This document shows positions 1-7,586 of a stretch of DNA of 64,000 bases, in pieces; the first letter of the stretch is position 1, and each line of letters begins with the position of its first letter. This stretch comes from an uncultured Bacteroidota bacterium. Its GTDB lineage: Bacteria; Bacteroidota; Bacteroidia; B-17B0; Aurantibacillaceae. Made by a program: the position numbers and the translations under genes. The notes below the pieces were generated by a model. It was not told the origin of the DNA. It did no database searches and saw nothing but the letters and a program-made list of their open reading frames with translations. The stretch lies in the NCBI GenBank assembly GCA_903893815.1, contig CAITNS010000018.1, forward strand, positions 1-64,000, read 5' to 3'.

Positions 1-36
1 TACAGCCCCAGCAGCTCTTTTTTTTGACTTTTCCAT
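1..36 (-). CDS. N-terminal fragment of an unidentified protein (runs off left edge)
   Basis: An ATG on the minus strand at 34-36 opens a frame of 12 codons (MEKSKKRAAGAV) that reaches the window edge without a stop. It lies just downstream of a terminator-like hairpin that closes the preceding gene, so an independent transcript is plausible. The piece is too short to assign a family. It is basic and Ala/Lys-rich at its start. Whether it is a real start can only be judged from the sequence to the left. Confidence 0.35.
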   Translation of the reverse strand, partial: MEKSKKRAAGAV

Positions 37-39
37 GTA

Positions 40-82
40 CAAAAAAAAGATATTGAAACGACTTTCAATATCCTTTAATCAA
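40..82 (-). terminator. Rho-independent terminator after the TPR lipoprotein gene
   Basis: The minus strand reads a GATATTGAAA / TTTCAATATC stem with a 4-nt loop, followed by a run of eight T. It lies about 60 nt past the stop of the 140-712 gene and before the start at 36. Confidence 0.7.
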
Positions 83-139
83 ACCCTTTGCTGTATTAGG
101 TTACAGACGTTATTACCAACTATTTTTGGCCATTATACC

Positions 140-712
140 TTATTTATTCTTCTTTAAAAACTCTTGAATCAATTGCTCATCGGTTTTACCGAAATTTTTA
201 ATAGCCGCTTTAGCATCTTCAGCAAAAGTACTTTTAGGATATTCTCTAATCACTTGGCGGTAGTATTTTGCAGCTTCTTCTTCGTTATTTAATTTAGTAA
301 CATCATCATACAATTGAGCTAACAAAAATATAGCTGCGCCTCTATTTTTAAAACCTGGAAACTCATCAATACATTTTGTAAAAAACGCTTGAGCTTGTGA
401 AAATTTATTTAAAGTTTGTGCTACTTGTCCTGCTTTTAATAAAAAAACGGGTGCCAAGGTATCTTCCTTGCAAATATTAGCGAAATTATAAAAAGCTATA
501 ATGGCTTTCTGTGCATCATTATCGTTAACAGTTGTTGCCCTTAACAACACATCATCGGCAGCTTTAGCTTCTTTAAATAATGTTTGGCAATCATTTGATG
601 GAACTATGACTGAATCTTTTTTTACAATGGTTTGTTTTTCTGCTGGAGTATTACTTCCACAAGATCCAAACAACACTATTCCTGAAATTAAAAATCCAAT
701 TTTATATAACAT
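140..712 (-). CDS. TPR-containing lipoprotein
   Basis: This is a 190-aa protein with a short hydrophobic leader ending in a lipobox-like LFGSC, which makes Cys18 the likely lipidated residue, so the protein should sit in the cell envelope. The rest is helical, with tetratricopeptide-like pairs at about residues 80-170 (QAQAFFTKCIDEFPGF, AAKYYRQVIREYPKSTFAEDA), similar to the YbgF/CpoB and BamD style of TPRs. It lies 2 nt downstream of the peptide deformylase gene and is probably co-transcribed with it. The binding partner is unknown. Its role as a scaffold or assembly protein is inference from the fold only. Confidence 0.8.
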   Translation of the reverse strand: MLYKIGFLISGIVLFGSCGSNTPAEKQTIVKKDSVIVPSNDCQTLFKEAKAADDVLLRATTVNDNDAQKAIIAFYNFANICKEDTLAPVFLLKAGQVAQTLNKFSQAQAFFTKCIDEFPGFKNRGAAIFLLAQLYDDVTKLNNEEEAAKYYRQVIREYPKSTFAEDAKAAIKNFGKTDEQLIQEFLKKNK

Positions 713-714
713 GA

Positions 715-1314
715 TTATTTTTTTGGTTGAAACACTCTGGTTTTATAATCTGCTCTAAATTTGCCTTTACTAATATCGGTTAATTTACCTCCAATTAATT
801 TACGTTTAAACGGATTAATTTTATCCGTAAATAAAATTCCCTCAATATGATCGTATTCGTGCTGAATAACACGAGCAATCACACCATCATAAGTCTCTTT
901 ATGCTTTTTAAAATTCTCGTCGTAATACTCGATGGTTAATGTTGGTTTACGCAATACATCTTCTCTAATTTTAGGAATACTTAAACAGCCTTCATTAAAT
1001 TTCCACTCCTCTCCTACTTCCTCAATAATTTGAGCATTGATAAATGTTTTTTTGAAACCATTCATTTGCTTCATTTCTTCTGCAGTAAATTCTGGTTCCT
1101 CATCTTCATCCACTTCTGCAAACGGAGAAGCATCTACCACAAATAAACGAATCGCTTTATTAACTTGTGGGGCTGCTAAACCCACGCCATTAGCCTCGTA
1201 CATAGTTTCGTACATATCATTAATAAACTGTCCTAAATTGGGATAGTCTTTATCAATGTCAACACATTTTTTTCTTAAAACCGGATCGCCGTACACTACT
1301 ATTGGTAATACCAT
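715..1314 (-). CDS. def: peptide deformylase
   Basis: This enzyme removes the formyl group from the N-terminal Met of new proteins in the cytosol. All three family motifs are present: GVGLAAPQ at residues 43-50, EGCLS at 108-112 (metal ligand Cys110), and QHEYDH at 151-156 (His152 and His156 as ligands, Glu153 catalytic). The length of 199 aa is slightly above many homologues because of an acidic insertion at about residues 66-82 (EVDEDEEPEFTAEE). It is followed after 2 nt by the TPR lipoprotein gene. The ATG at 1312-1314 gives the standard N terminus (MVLPIVVYGDPVLR). Confidence 0.97.
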   Translation of the reverse strand: MVLPIVVYGDPVLRKKCVDIDKDYPNLGQFINDMYETMYEANGVGLAAPQVNKAIRLFVVDASPFAEVDEDEEPEFTAEEMKQMNGFKKTFINAQIIEEVGEEWKFNEGCLSIPKIREDVLRKPTLTIEYYDENFKKHKETYDGVIARVIQHEYDHIEGILFTDKINPFKRKLIGGKLTDISKGKFRADYKTRVFQPKK

Positions 1315-1346
1315 CTTTCTAATTCTGTTTTATTTTTCTTATTAAT

Positions 1347-1440
1347 GACTTAAAAGACTTTTTGACTCAAGAGATTAAAGAGATTTAAACTTTATGTTTT
1401 GTCCCTTCATTCTCTTCTGTCTCTCCAGTCCCTTCTATCC
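1347..1440. repeat. iterated-word intergenic repeat between guaB and def
   Basis: The left part is made of roughly 9-bp words (GACTTAAAA, GACTTTTT, GACTCAAG, AGATTAAAG, AGATTTAAA). The right part is pyrimidine-rich with two GTCCC units; on the other strand it carries two GGGAC units among GAGA/AGAAG words. The two halves are loosely complementary, so the block may be a decayed palindrome. It starts immediately after the guaB stop codon on the minus strand. No protein or RNA gene was recognised in it. Confidence 0.55.
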
Positions 1441-2934
<1,494 letters not shown>

Positions 2935-2946
2935 TTAAAATTCGGG

Positions 2947-2954
2947 CAAATATA
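2947..2954 (-). promoter_or_regulatory. TAnnTTTG -7 box of guaB
   Basis: The minus strand reads TATATTTG 30 nt upstream of the guaB ATG, matching the Bacteroidota -7 consensus TAnnTTTG. No clear TTTG was seen at the expected upstream distance. Confidence 0.5.
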
Positions 2955-3000
2955 CTCAAATTTTTCTGTTAAAAAAAAAGAGATTTTAGGTAGTGATTTA

Positions 3001-3260
3001 TAGGAACACGGATTTAACTGATTAGGCAGATTTATGCGGATTAAGAATTCAAAAATCTGTGTTGCTATTGTATTTAATAGGAACGCAGATGACGCGGATT
3101 AGGCAGATTTATACGGATTAAAAATAAAAATCCGTGAATATCCGCTTTATCTGTTTTATCTGTGTTGCTATTGTAATAGCCATATTTTAATAAGAACACT
3201 GAACGTATCAAAATAAAAAATCCGTGAACATCCGCCAAATCAGTTAAATCCGTGTTCCTA
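3001..3260. repeat. cluster of CGGAT-type palindromic repeats (gene-less relatives of the GxxExxY element arms)
   Basis: The 348-nt gap between guaB and the rhomboid gene is almost filled by this block. The outer arms 3001-3042 and 3219-3260 are inverted copies matching at 36 of 42 positions, with the first 23 identical. A second hairpin lies inside at 3076-3172 (arms GGAACGCAGAT... and ...CTGTGTTGCTATT), with a half unit at about 3050-3070. Within an arm the trinucleotide GAT recurs every 9-10 bp. The same arms flank the GxxExxY gene at 23545-24160. No ORF lies inside. Confidence 0.85.
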
Positions 3261-3264
3261 TTCT

Positions 3265-4035
3265 TTATTCCTTAGTTTCGGGTGGTTTATTTTCTTCTGA
3301 TTCTTTAAAATGATAAACGATTTGAAAAGGATCCAAGGAAGGTTTATTATTTTGCATTTGCCTGAGTATTTCTTCCGCTTGTTGCTCTTCTAATAGCTGT
3401 TGATTAGCAATCGCTTCTAAATCAATTTCTTCTTCGGGCCACTGGTATGCTATTGGCTGCGGACCGTCTTTTCGGTAATTATAAGCTACTAATACACCCG
3501 ATATTGCTCCAAATAAATGCCCTTCCCACGAAACACGAGTATCAAAAGGAAAAATACCATGCGTGATACTTCCATACATAAAAACCACAAAAGCCGACAC
3601 CATCATTAATTGTTTGTGTTTTCGAAACACGCCACTAAAAAATAAGAACGAAGCAAAACCATAAATTAAGGTGCTTGCGCCAAAATGGTAGTTGGGAATT
3701 AGATCACTGTTTCTTCCGCCAACCCACAACCAAATTCCGCTTATAACATAAATCCAAAGTATTGAATACCAAGCAATGGGTTTATAGAAATAAAAAATCA
3801 TAGAACTTAAAATAAAAATCGGGAGACTATTATTAATAATGTGCCCAAAATCACCATGAATAAAAGGAGAAAACAAGATGCCTTTTAAACCAGATATGGT
3901 TCTTGGATTGACGCCAAACAAGTAAAAATTTAGATCCCAATTGTAATCAGCTAAAAATACAATCCAGCATATTGCTAAAAACAATAAAGGATATTTAATA
4001 ACCGATAATAATTCTGAAAGAGGAAATTTTCTCAT
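3265..4035 (-). CDS. rhomboid family intramembrane serine protease
   Basis: This is a polytopic membrane protein with the rhomboid signature. The loop HGDFGHIINN carries the family His and Asn residues, GAST in a central helix carries the candidate nucleophile Ser, and EGHLFGAISG in a later helix carries the dyad His. The usual GxSG is GAST here, so the residue after the Ser is Thr. The hydrophilic Glu/Gln-rich tail of about 65 residues is cytoplasmic by inference. I chose the ATG at 4033-4035 (MRKFPLSELL), which precedes the first transmembrane helix. Alternatives are an ATG at 4068 and a TTG at 4116, but the TTG falls inside the terminator of the upstream gene. Confidence 0.85.
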   Translation of the reverse strand: MRKFPLSELLSVIKYPLLFLAICWIVFLADYNWDLNFYLFGVNPRTISGLKGILFSPFIHGDFGHIINNSLPIFILSSMIFYFYKPIAWYSILWIYVISGIWLWVGGRNSDLIPNYHFGASTLIYGFASFLFFSGVFRKHKQLMMVSAFVVFMYGSITHGIFPFDTRVSWEGHLFGAISGVLVAYNYRKDGPQPIAYQWPEEEIDLEAIANQQLLEEQQAEEILRQMQNNKPSLDPFQIVYHFKESEENKPPETKE

Positions 4036-4116
4036 AACCTGGGTTTCTCCAAAAACATACCAAGCCATAAATACTGACAATAATAGGATTTTTACAGTCA
4101 GTCTGTCTGAAAACAA

Positions 4117-4143
4117 AAAAGCCAGAGCTAAACTCTGGCTTTA
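4117..4143 (-). terminator. Rho-independent terminator of the aminotransferase gene
   Basis: The minus strand reads AGCCAGAG, a 5-nt loop, CTCTGGCT, then six T. It starts about 20 nt after the stop of the 4164-5363 gene and argues against a TTG start for the rhomboid gene within it. Confidence 0.85.
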
Positions 4144-4163
4144 AATCATAATATATTTATCTC

Positions 4164-5363
4164 TTAATTTGTTTTGCCTGGATATATTTTCAATGCTTCT
4201 TTTAAGCACAAGATAGCATTTTTTAAATCTTCTTTATTTAATACATAAGCTAAACGTACTTCGTTTGTTCCGGCACCTGGTGTTGAATAAAATCCTGTTG
4301 CTGGAGCCATCATCAATGTTTTACCATCAAACGAAAACTCTTCTAATAACCACTGACAAAATTTATCTGCATTATCAATTGGCAAGCGGGCAATACAGTA
4401 AAAGGCACCGCTTGGTTTCGGACAAAACACACCATCAATTTTATTGATTTCTTCAATCACATAATCCCTACGTGCAATATATTCTGTTTTCACACCATCA
4501 AAATAAGATTGAGGAGTATCTAATGCAGCCTCTGCTCCTATTTGTCCGTAGCTTGGTGGCGATAAACGAGCCTGAGCAAATTTCATGGCTGCTGCCATTA
4601 CTTCTTTATTTTTGCTAATCATAGCGCCAATACGAGCACCGCAAGCACTATAACGTTTAGAAATAGAATCTAACAATACGACGTTGTTTTCAATACCTTC
4701 TAAATGCATAACAGAAATGTATTCTTTACCATCGTAACAAAACTCACGGTACACTTCATCACTTAACAAATACAAATCGTATTTTTTTACTAAGTCACGC
4801 AATGCTTCTAATTCTGCTTTTGTATATAAATAACCCGTTGGATTTCCGGGATTACAAATCATAATTCCTTTTGTTTTAGGAGTAATTACCTTTTCAAAAT
4901 CACTAATTGGAGGCAATGCAAACCCCGTTTCAATATAACTTCTTACTGGTACAACTTTAACTCCAGCTGCAGTAGAAAAACCATTGTAGTTAGCATAAAA
5001 TGGTTCAGGAATAATGACTTCATCACCTTCGTTAAAGCAAGTTTTCATGGTAATTTCAATCGCTTCAGAACCACCACAAGTAATGATAACTTCAGATGCG
5101 TCGATATTGATATTATATGATTTATAATAATTGCATAATTTTTTACGGTAGCTTTCATTACCTGCACTGTGACTATACTCCAATACTTTAAAATCGGCTG
5201 TCTTAACTGCATTTAAAAAAGAAGGAGGCGTTTCAATATCAGGTTGACCAATGTTTAAGTGATAAATTTTAGTGCCACGTTTTTTAGCCGCTTCGGCAAA
5301 AGGAACTAATTTACGAATTGGCGAAGAAGGCATTTCAATTGCCTTAGTAGATATTTTTGGCAT
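4164..5363 (-). CDS. class I PLP-dependent aminotransferase (aspartate aminotransferase family)
   Basis: This is a fold-type I aminotransferase of 399 aa. Visible motifs are NPGNPTG at residues 171-177, SDEVYREF from residue 201, and SISKRYSACGARIG with the PLP-binding Lys236. The N terminus (MPSSPIRKLVPFAEAAKKRG) fits the aspartate/aromatic aminotransferase group common in Bacteroidota. The exact amino acid donor cannot be set from sequence. It is monocistronic, with its own terminator and a TAnnTTTG box (TATTTTTG on the minus strand, 5387-5394) about 23 nt before the ATG. Confidence 0.9.
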   Translation of the reverse strand: MPKISTKAIEMPSSPIRKLVPFAEAAKKRGTKIYHLNIGQPDIETPPSFLNAVKTADFKVLEYSHSAGNESYRKKLCNYYKSYNINIDASEVIITCGGSEAIEITMKTCFNEGDEVIIPEPFYANYNGFSTAAGVKVVPVRSYIETGFALPPISDFEKVITPKTKGIMICNPGNPTGYLYTKAELEALRDLVKKYDLYLLSDEVYREFCYDGKEYISVMHLEGIENNVVLLDSISKRYSACGARIGAMISKNKEVMAAAMKFAQARLSPPSYGQIGAEAALDTPQSYFDGVKTEYIARRDYVIEEINKIDGVFCPKPSGAFYCIARLPIDNADKFCQWLLEEFSFDGKTLMMAPATGFYSTPGAGTNEVRLAYVLNKEDLKNAILCLKEALKIYPGKTN

Positions 5364-5386
5364 AACGCAGTTTTAAATTTGTAGTG

Positions 5387-5394
5387 CAAAAATA
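5387..5394 (-). promoter_or_regulatory. TAnnTTTG -7 box of the aminotransferase gene
   Basis: TATTTTTG on the minus strand lies 23 nt upstream of the ATG, in the divergent region shared with the HD-domain gene. A facing TAGATTTG box on the plus strand at 5451-5458 could serve that gene. Confidence 0.45.
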
Positions 5395-5483
5395 AGCATT
5401 TATGCTCTATTTATGATACTATTTGTATGATAAAAACGGTATAAAAATAGTAGATTTGTTTGTTGTAATACTTCTTAAAAAAT

Positions 5484-6713
5484 ATGGTTTCAAACAAACG
5501 AAAAATTATTAACGACCCCATCTATGGCTTTGTAACATTGCCAGATGATTTGGTATATGATTTAATCAATCACCCTATTTTTCAGCGTTTGCGAAGAATT
5601 AAACAATTAGGTTTAACCAATTTGGTTTATCCTGGCGCCCTGCATACACGTTTTCATCATGCCATTGGAGCTATGTATTTAATGACAGAGGCTATACAAG
5701 TATTGAAGTCAAAAGATATTAAAATTACAGAGGAAGAATCAAGGTCAGCTATTGTAGCGATTTTATTGCATGATATTGGTCACGGTCCTTTTTCTCATGC
5801 TTTAGAGCATACAATTGTAAAAGGAATTCATCACGAAGATATTTCAACTATGTTGATGGACGAATTGAACAAAACTTTTAAAGGCAAATTAAGTTTAGCC
5901 ATTAAAATTTTTAAGAACGAACATCCTAAAAAATTCTTACATCAATTAGTCTCTAGTCAGTTAGATATGGACAGATTAGATTATTTAAATAGAGACAGTT
6001 TTTTTACTGGTGTATCAGAAGGTGTTGTGAGTAGCGACCGCATTATTAAAATGCTGAATGTAAAGGAAGGAAATTTAGTAGTTGAGGCAAAAGGAATTTA
6101 TAGTGTAGAGAGTTTTTTAATTGCTCGCCGTTTAATGTACTGGCAAGTGTATTTGCATAAAACTGTTTTAAGCGCAGAGAAATTATTAGTGAATGTTTTA
6201 AAACGTGCCAAAGAACTATCATTGGCTGGCGAAGATTTATTTGCGACTCCTGCTCTGTCTTTATTCTTAAAAAACAATTACAGTAAAAAAGATTTTATTA
6301 GTAAACCAGAATTATTACAGCAGTTTGTCTTATTAGATGATTACGATATTATGGCTTCTGTAAAAGTATGGATGAATCATAAAGACATTGTTTTATCAAC
6401 TTTATGCACAAATATCATTGATAGAAACTTATACAAAATTGAATTACAAAACAAAAACTTCACGCCTACTTACAAAAACCAAATTCAAGAAAAGGTGATG
6501 AAGAAATATAAACTAACGAAAAAGGAATCTGAGTATTTTGTATTTGCCGAAAACGTTAATAATAGTGCTTACAATTCCTCTAAAGTTCAGATCAACATCT
6601 TACACAAAAATGGCCAATTAATTGATGTAGCAAAAGCATCTGACCAATTAAATATAAAGATGTTGAGTAAAAAAGTAACAAAATATTTTCTGTGTTATCC
6701 AAAGGAGATTTAA
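5484..6713 (+). CDS. HD-domain phosphohydrolase
   Basis: This is a 409-aa cytosolic protein of the HD superfamily, with homology to dNTP triphosphohydrolase and SAMHD1-like proteins. It shows the metal ligands of an HD enzyme: His in RFHHAIG (about residue 58), HD at 96-97 within LLHDIGHGPFSHALEH, and a later Asp in SQLDMDRLDYL. The N terminus (KIINDPIYGFVTLP) is the usual one for the YdhJ-type group. The substrate is not known. It is a single gene ending at a bidirectional terminator. Confidence 0.85.
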   Translation: MVSNKRKIINDPIYGFVTLPDDLVYDLINHPIFQRLRRIKQLGLTNLVYPGALHTRFHHAIGAMYLMTEAIQVLKSKDIKITEEESRSAIVAILLHDIGHGPFSHALEHTIVKGIHHEDISTMLMDELNKTFKGKLSLAIKIFKNEHPKKFLHQLVSSQLDMDRLDYLNRDSFFTGVSEGVVSSDRIIKMLNVKEGNLVVEAKGIYSVESFLIARRLMYWQVYLHKTVLSAEKLLVNVLKRAKELSLAGEDLFATPALSLFLKNNYSKKDFISKPELLQQFVLLDDYDIMASVKVWMNHKDIVLSTLCTNIIDRNLYKIELQNKNFTPTYKNQIQEKVMKKYKLTKKESEYFVFAENVNNSAYNSSKVQINILHKNGQLIDVAKASDQLNIKMLSKKVTKYFLCYPKEI

Positions 6714-6718
6714 ACTCA

Positions 6719-6752
6719 TAAAAAAAAGCTGAACTCACATTCAGCTTTTTTT
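6719..6752. terminator. bidirectional terminator between convergent genes
   Basis: A run of A, a GCTGAA / TTCAGC stem with a 6-nt loop, and a run of seven T lie between the HD gene (plus) and the TPR gene (minus). The symmetry would serve both strands. Confidence 0.85.
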
Positions 6753-6755
6753 ATT

Positions 6756-7409
6756 TTATCCCGGCATACGGCTAATCTGCTTTTCCATTTGTTTTAATTG
6801 AGAAAGAATTTCGTCGTTTTTAGGTTTTAAATCTTTTGCTTTTTTGAAATGTTGTTTGGCAATTTTATATTGCATACGCTGAGCTTCAATATTACATAAT
6901 TGTAAATGAGCGGCTGCTAAGCTTTCTTTGTCTGGAATTCCAGCTTTTACGGCTTCCATTAAATGAATACGCGCTTGCTTTGTATTGCCTTTCTTTAATT
7001 CAATAAATCCTAACTGCATTAAGTTAGAACCTTCCATATCGCCTGTAATTTTTGATTTAATTTTTAAGCTCTGTCTGATGTTCGATTCTGCTTTATCTAA
7101 ATCATTTGAAGCCATCGATAAATTACTTTGTAACATATAATATCCCGAACGAATTGGTTTAAACAATAAACGAGGAAAAATAATTTTATCTAAATATAGC
7201 TGTGCTTTTTCAACATCACCATCTGTAACAGCTTCTTGCACAATACGCATGGTTCCCATCATAAAATACAAAACAATAGAAATAATGGCCAAAGAATATA
7301 ATATCCAGGCAGTTACTAAATCTAAAAAAAAATGAGATAAAACACCTAAAGCAATTAGGCCAATAATAAATTGTAATCGGTATAAAATGTAAAAGCGTAG
7401 GAACTTCAT
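6756..7409 (-). CDS. membrane-anchored TPR protein
   Basis: This is a 217-aa protein with two N-terminal hydrophobic helices at about residues 8-50, followed by a soluble domain of tetratricopeptide-like helix pairs at about 60-205 (YMLQSNLSMASNDLDKAESN, MQLGFIELKKGNTKQARIHL, HFKKAKDLKPKNDEI). It is probably an inner-membrane scaffold. The substrate or partner is unknown. It is transcribed alone, with a TAnnTTTG box (TATCTTTG, minus strand 7468-7475) and a small hairpin in the leader. Confidence 0.75.
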   Translation of the reverse strand: MKFLRFYILYRLQFIIGLIALGVLSHFFLDLVTAWILYSLAIISIVLYFMMGTMRIVQEAVTDGDVEKAQLYLDKIIFPRLLFKPIRSGYYMLQSNLSMASNDLDKAESNIRQSLKIKSKITGDMEGSNLMQLGFIELKKGNTKQARIHLMEAVKAGIPDKESLAAAHLQLCNIEAQRMQYKIAKQHFKKAKDLKPKNDEILSQLKQMEKQISRMPG

Positions 7410-7439
7410 AAGTTTATTTTAGTTAAAAATCAATCCAAT

Positions 7440-7463
7440 CCTCTAATTAGTTTATGTTAGAGG
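7440..7463 (-). promoter_or_regulatory. leader hairpin upstream of the TPR gene
   Basis: A 7-bp inverted repeat (CCTCTAA / TTAGAGG) with a 10-nt loop lies between the TATCTTTG -7 box at 7468-7475 and the ATG at 7409, so it would be in the 5' UTR. The function is unknown. Confidence 0.35.
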
Positions 7464-7530
7464 GCATCAAAGATAATTATTTTTTATTGACTTTAATATT
7501 TGTTTTCACGATCATTTAACGGAATTTTGA

Positions 7531-7570
7531 TCAAAAAAAAACGTCCTTCTATCTAAAGAAGGACGTTTTT
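7531..7570 (-). terminator. terminator of the metalloprotease gene
   Basis: A stem ACGTCCTTCT / AGAAGGACGT is flanked by T runs on both strands, about 18-55 nt after the stop codon. Confidence 0.85.
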
Positions 7571-7586
7571 AATAATTAAGTACTTA

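Noticed and set aside
5484-6713. HD protein as dGTPase (dgt)
   Set aside because: It has the HD core, but family-specific allosteric regions cannot be confirmed, so only a general HD call is made.
7440-7463. Riboswitch upstream of the TPR gene
   Set aside because: Only one 7-bp stem; no known riboswitch class fits.
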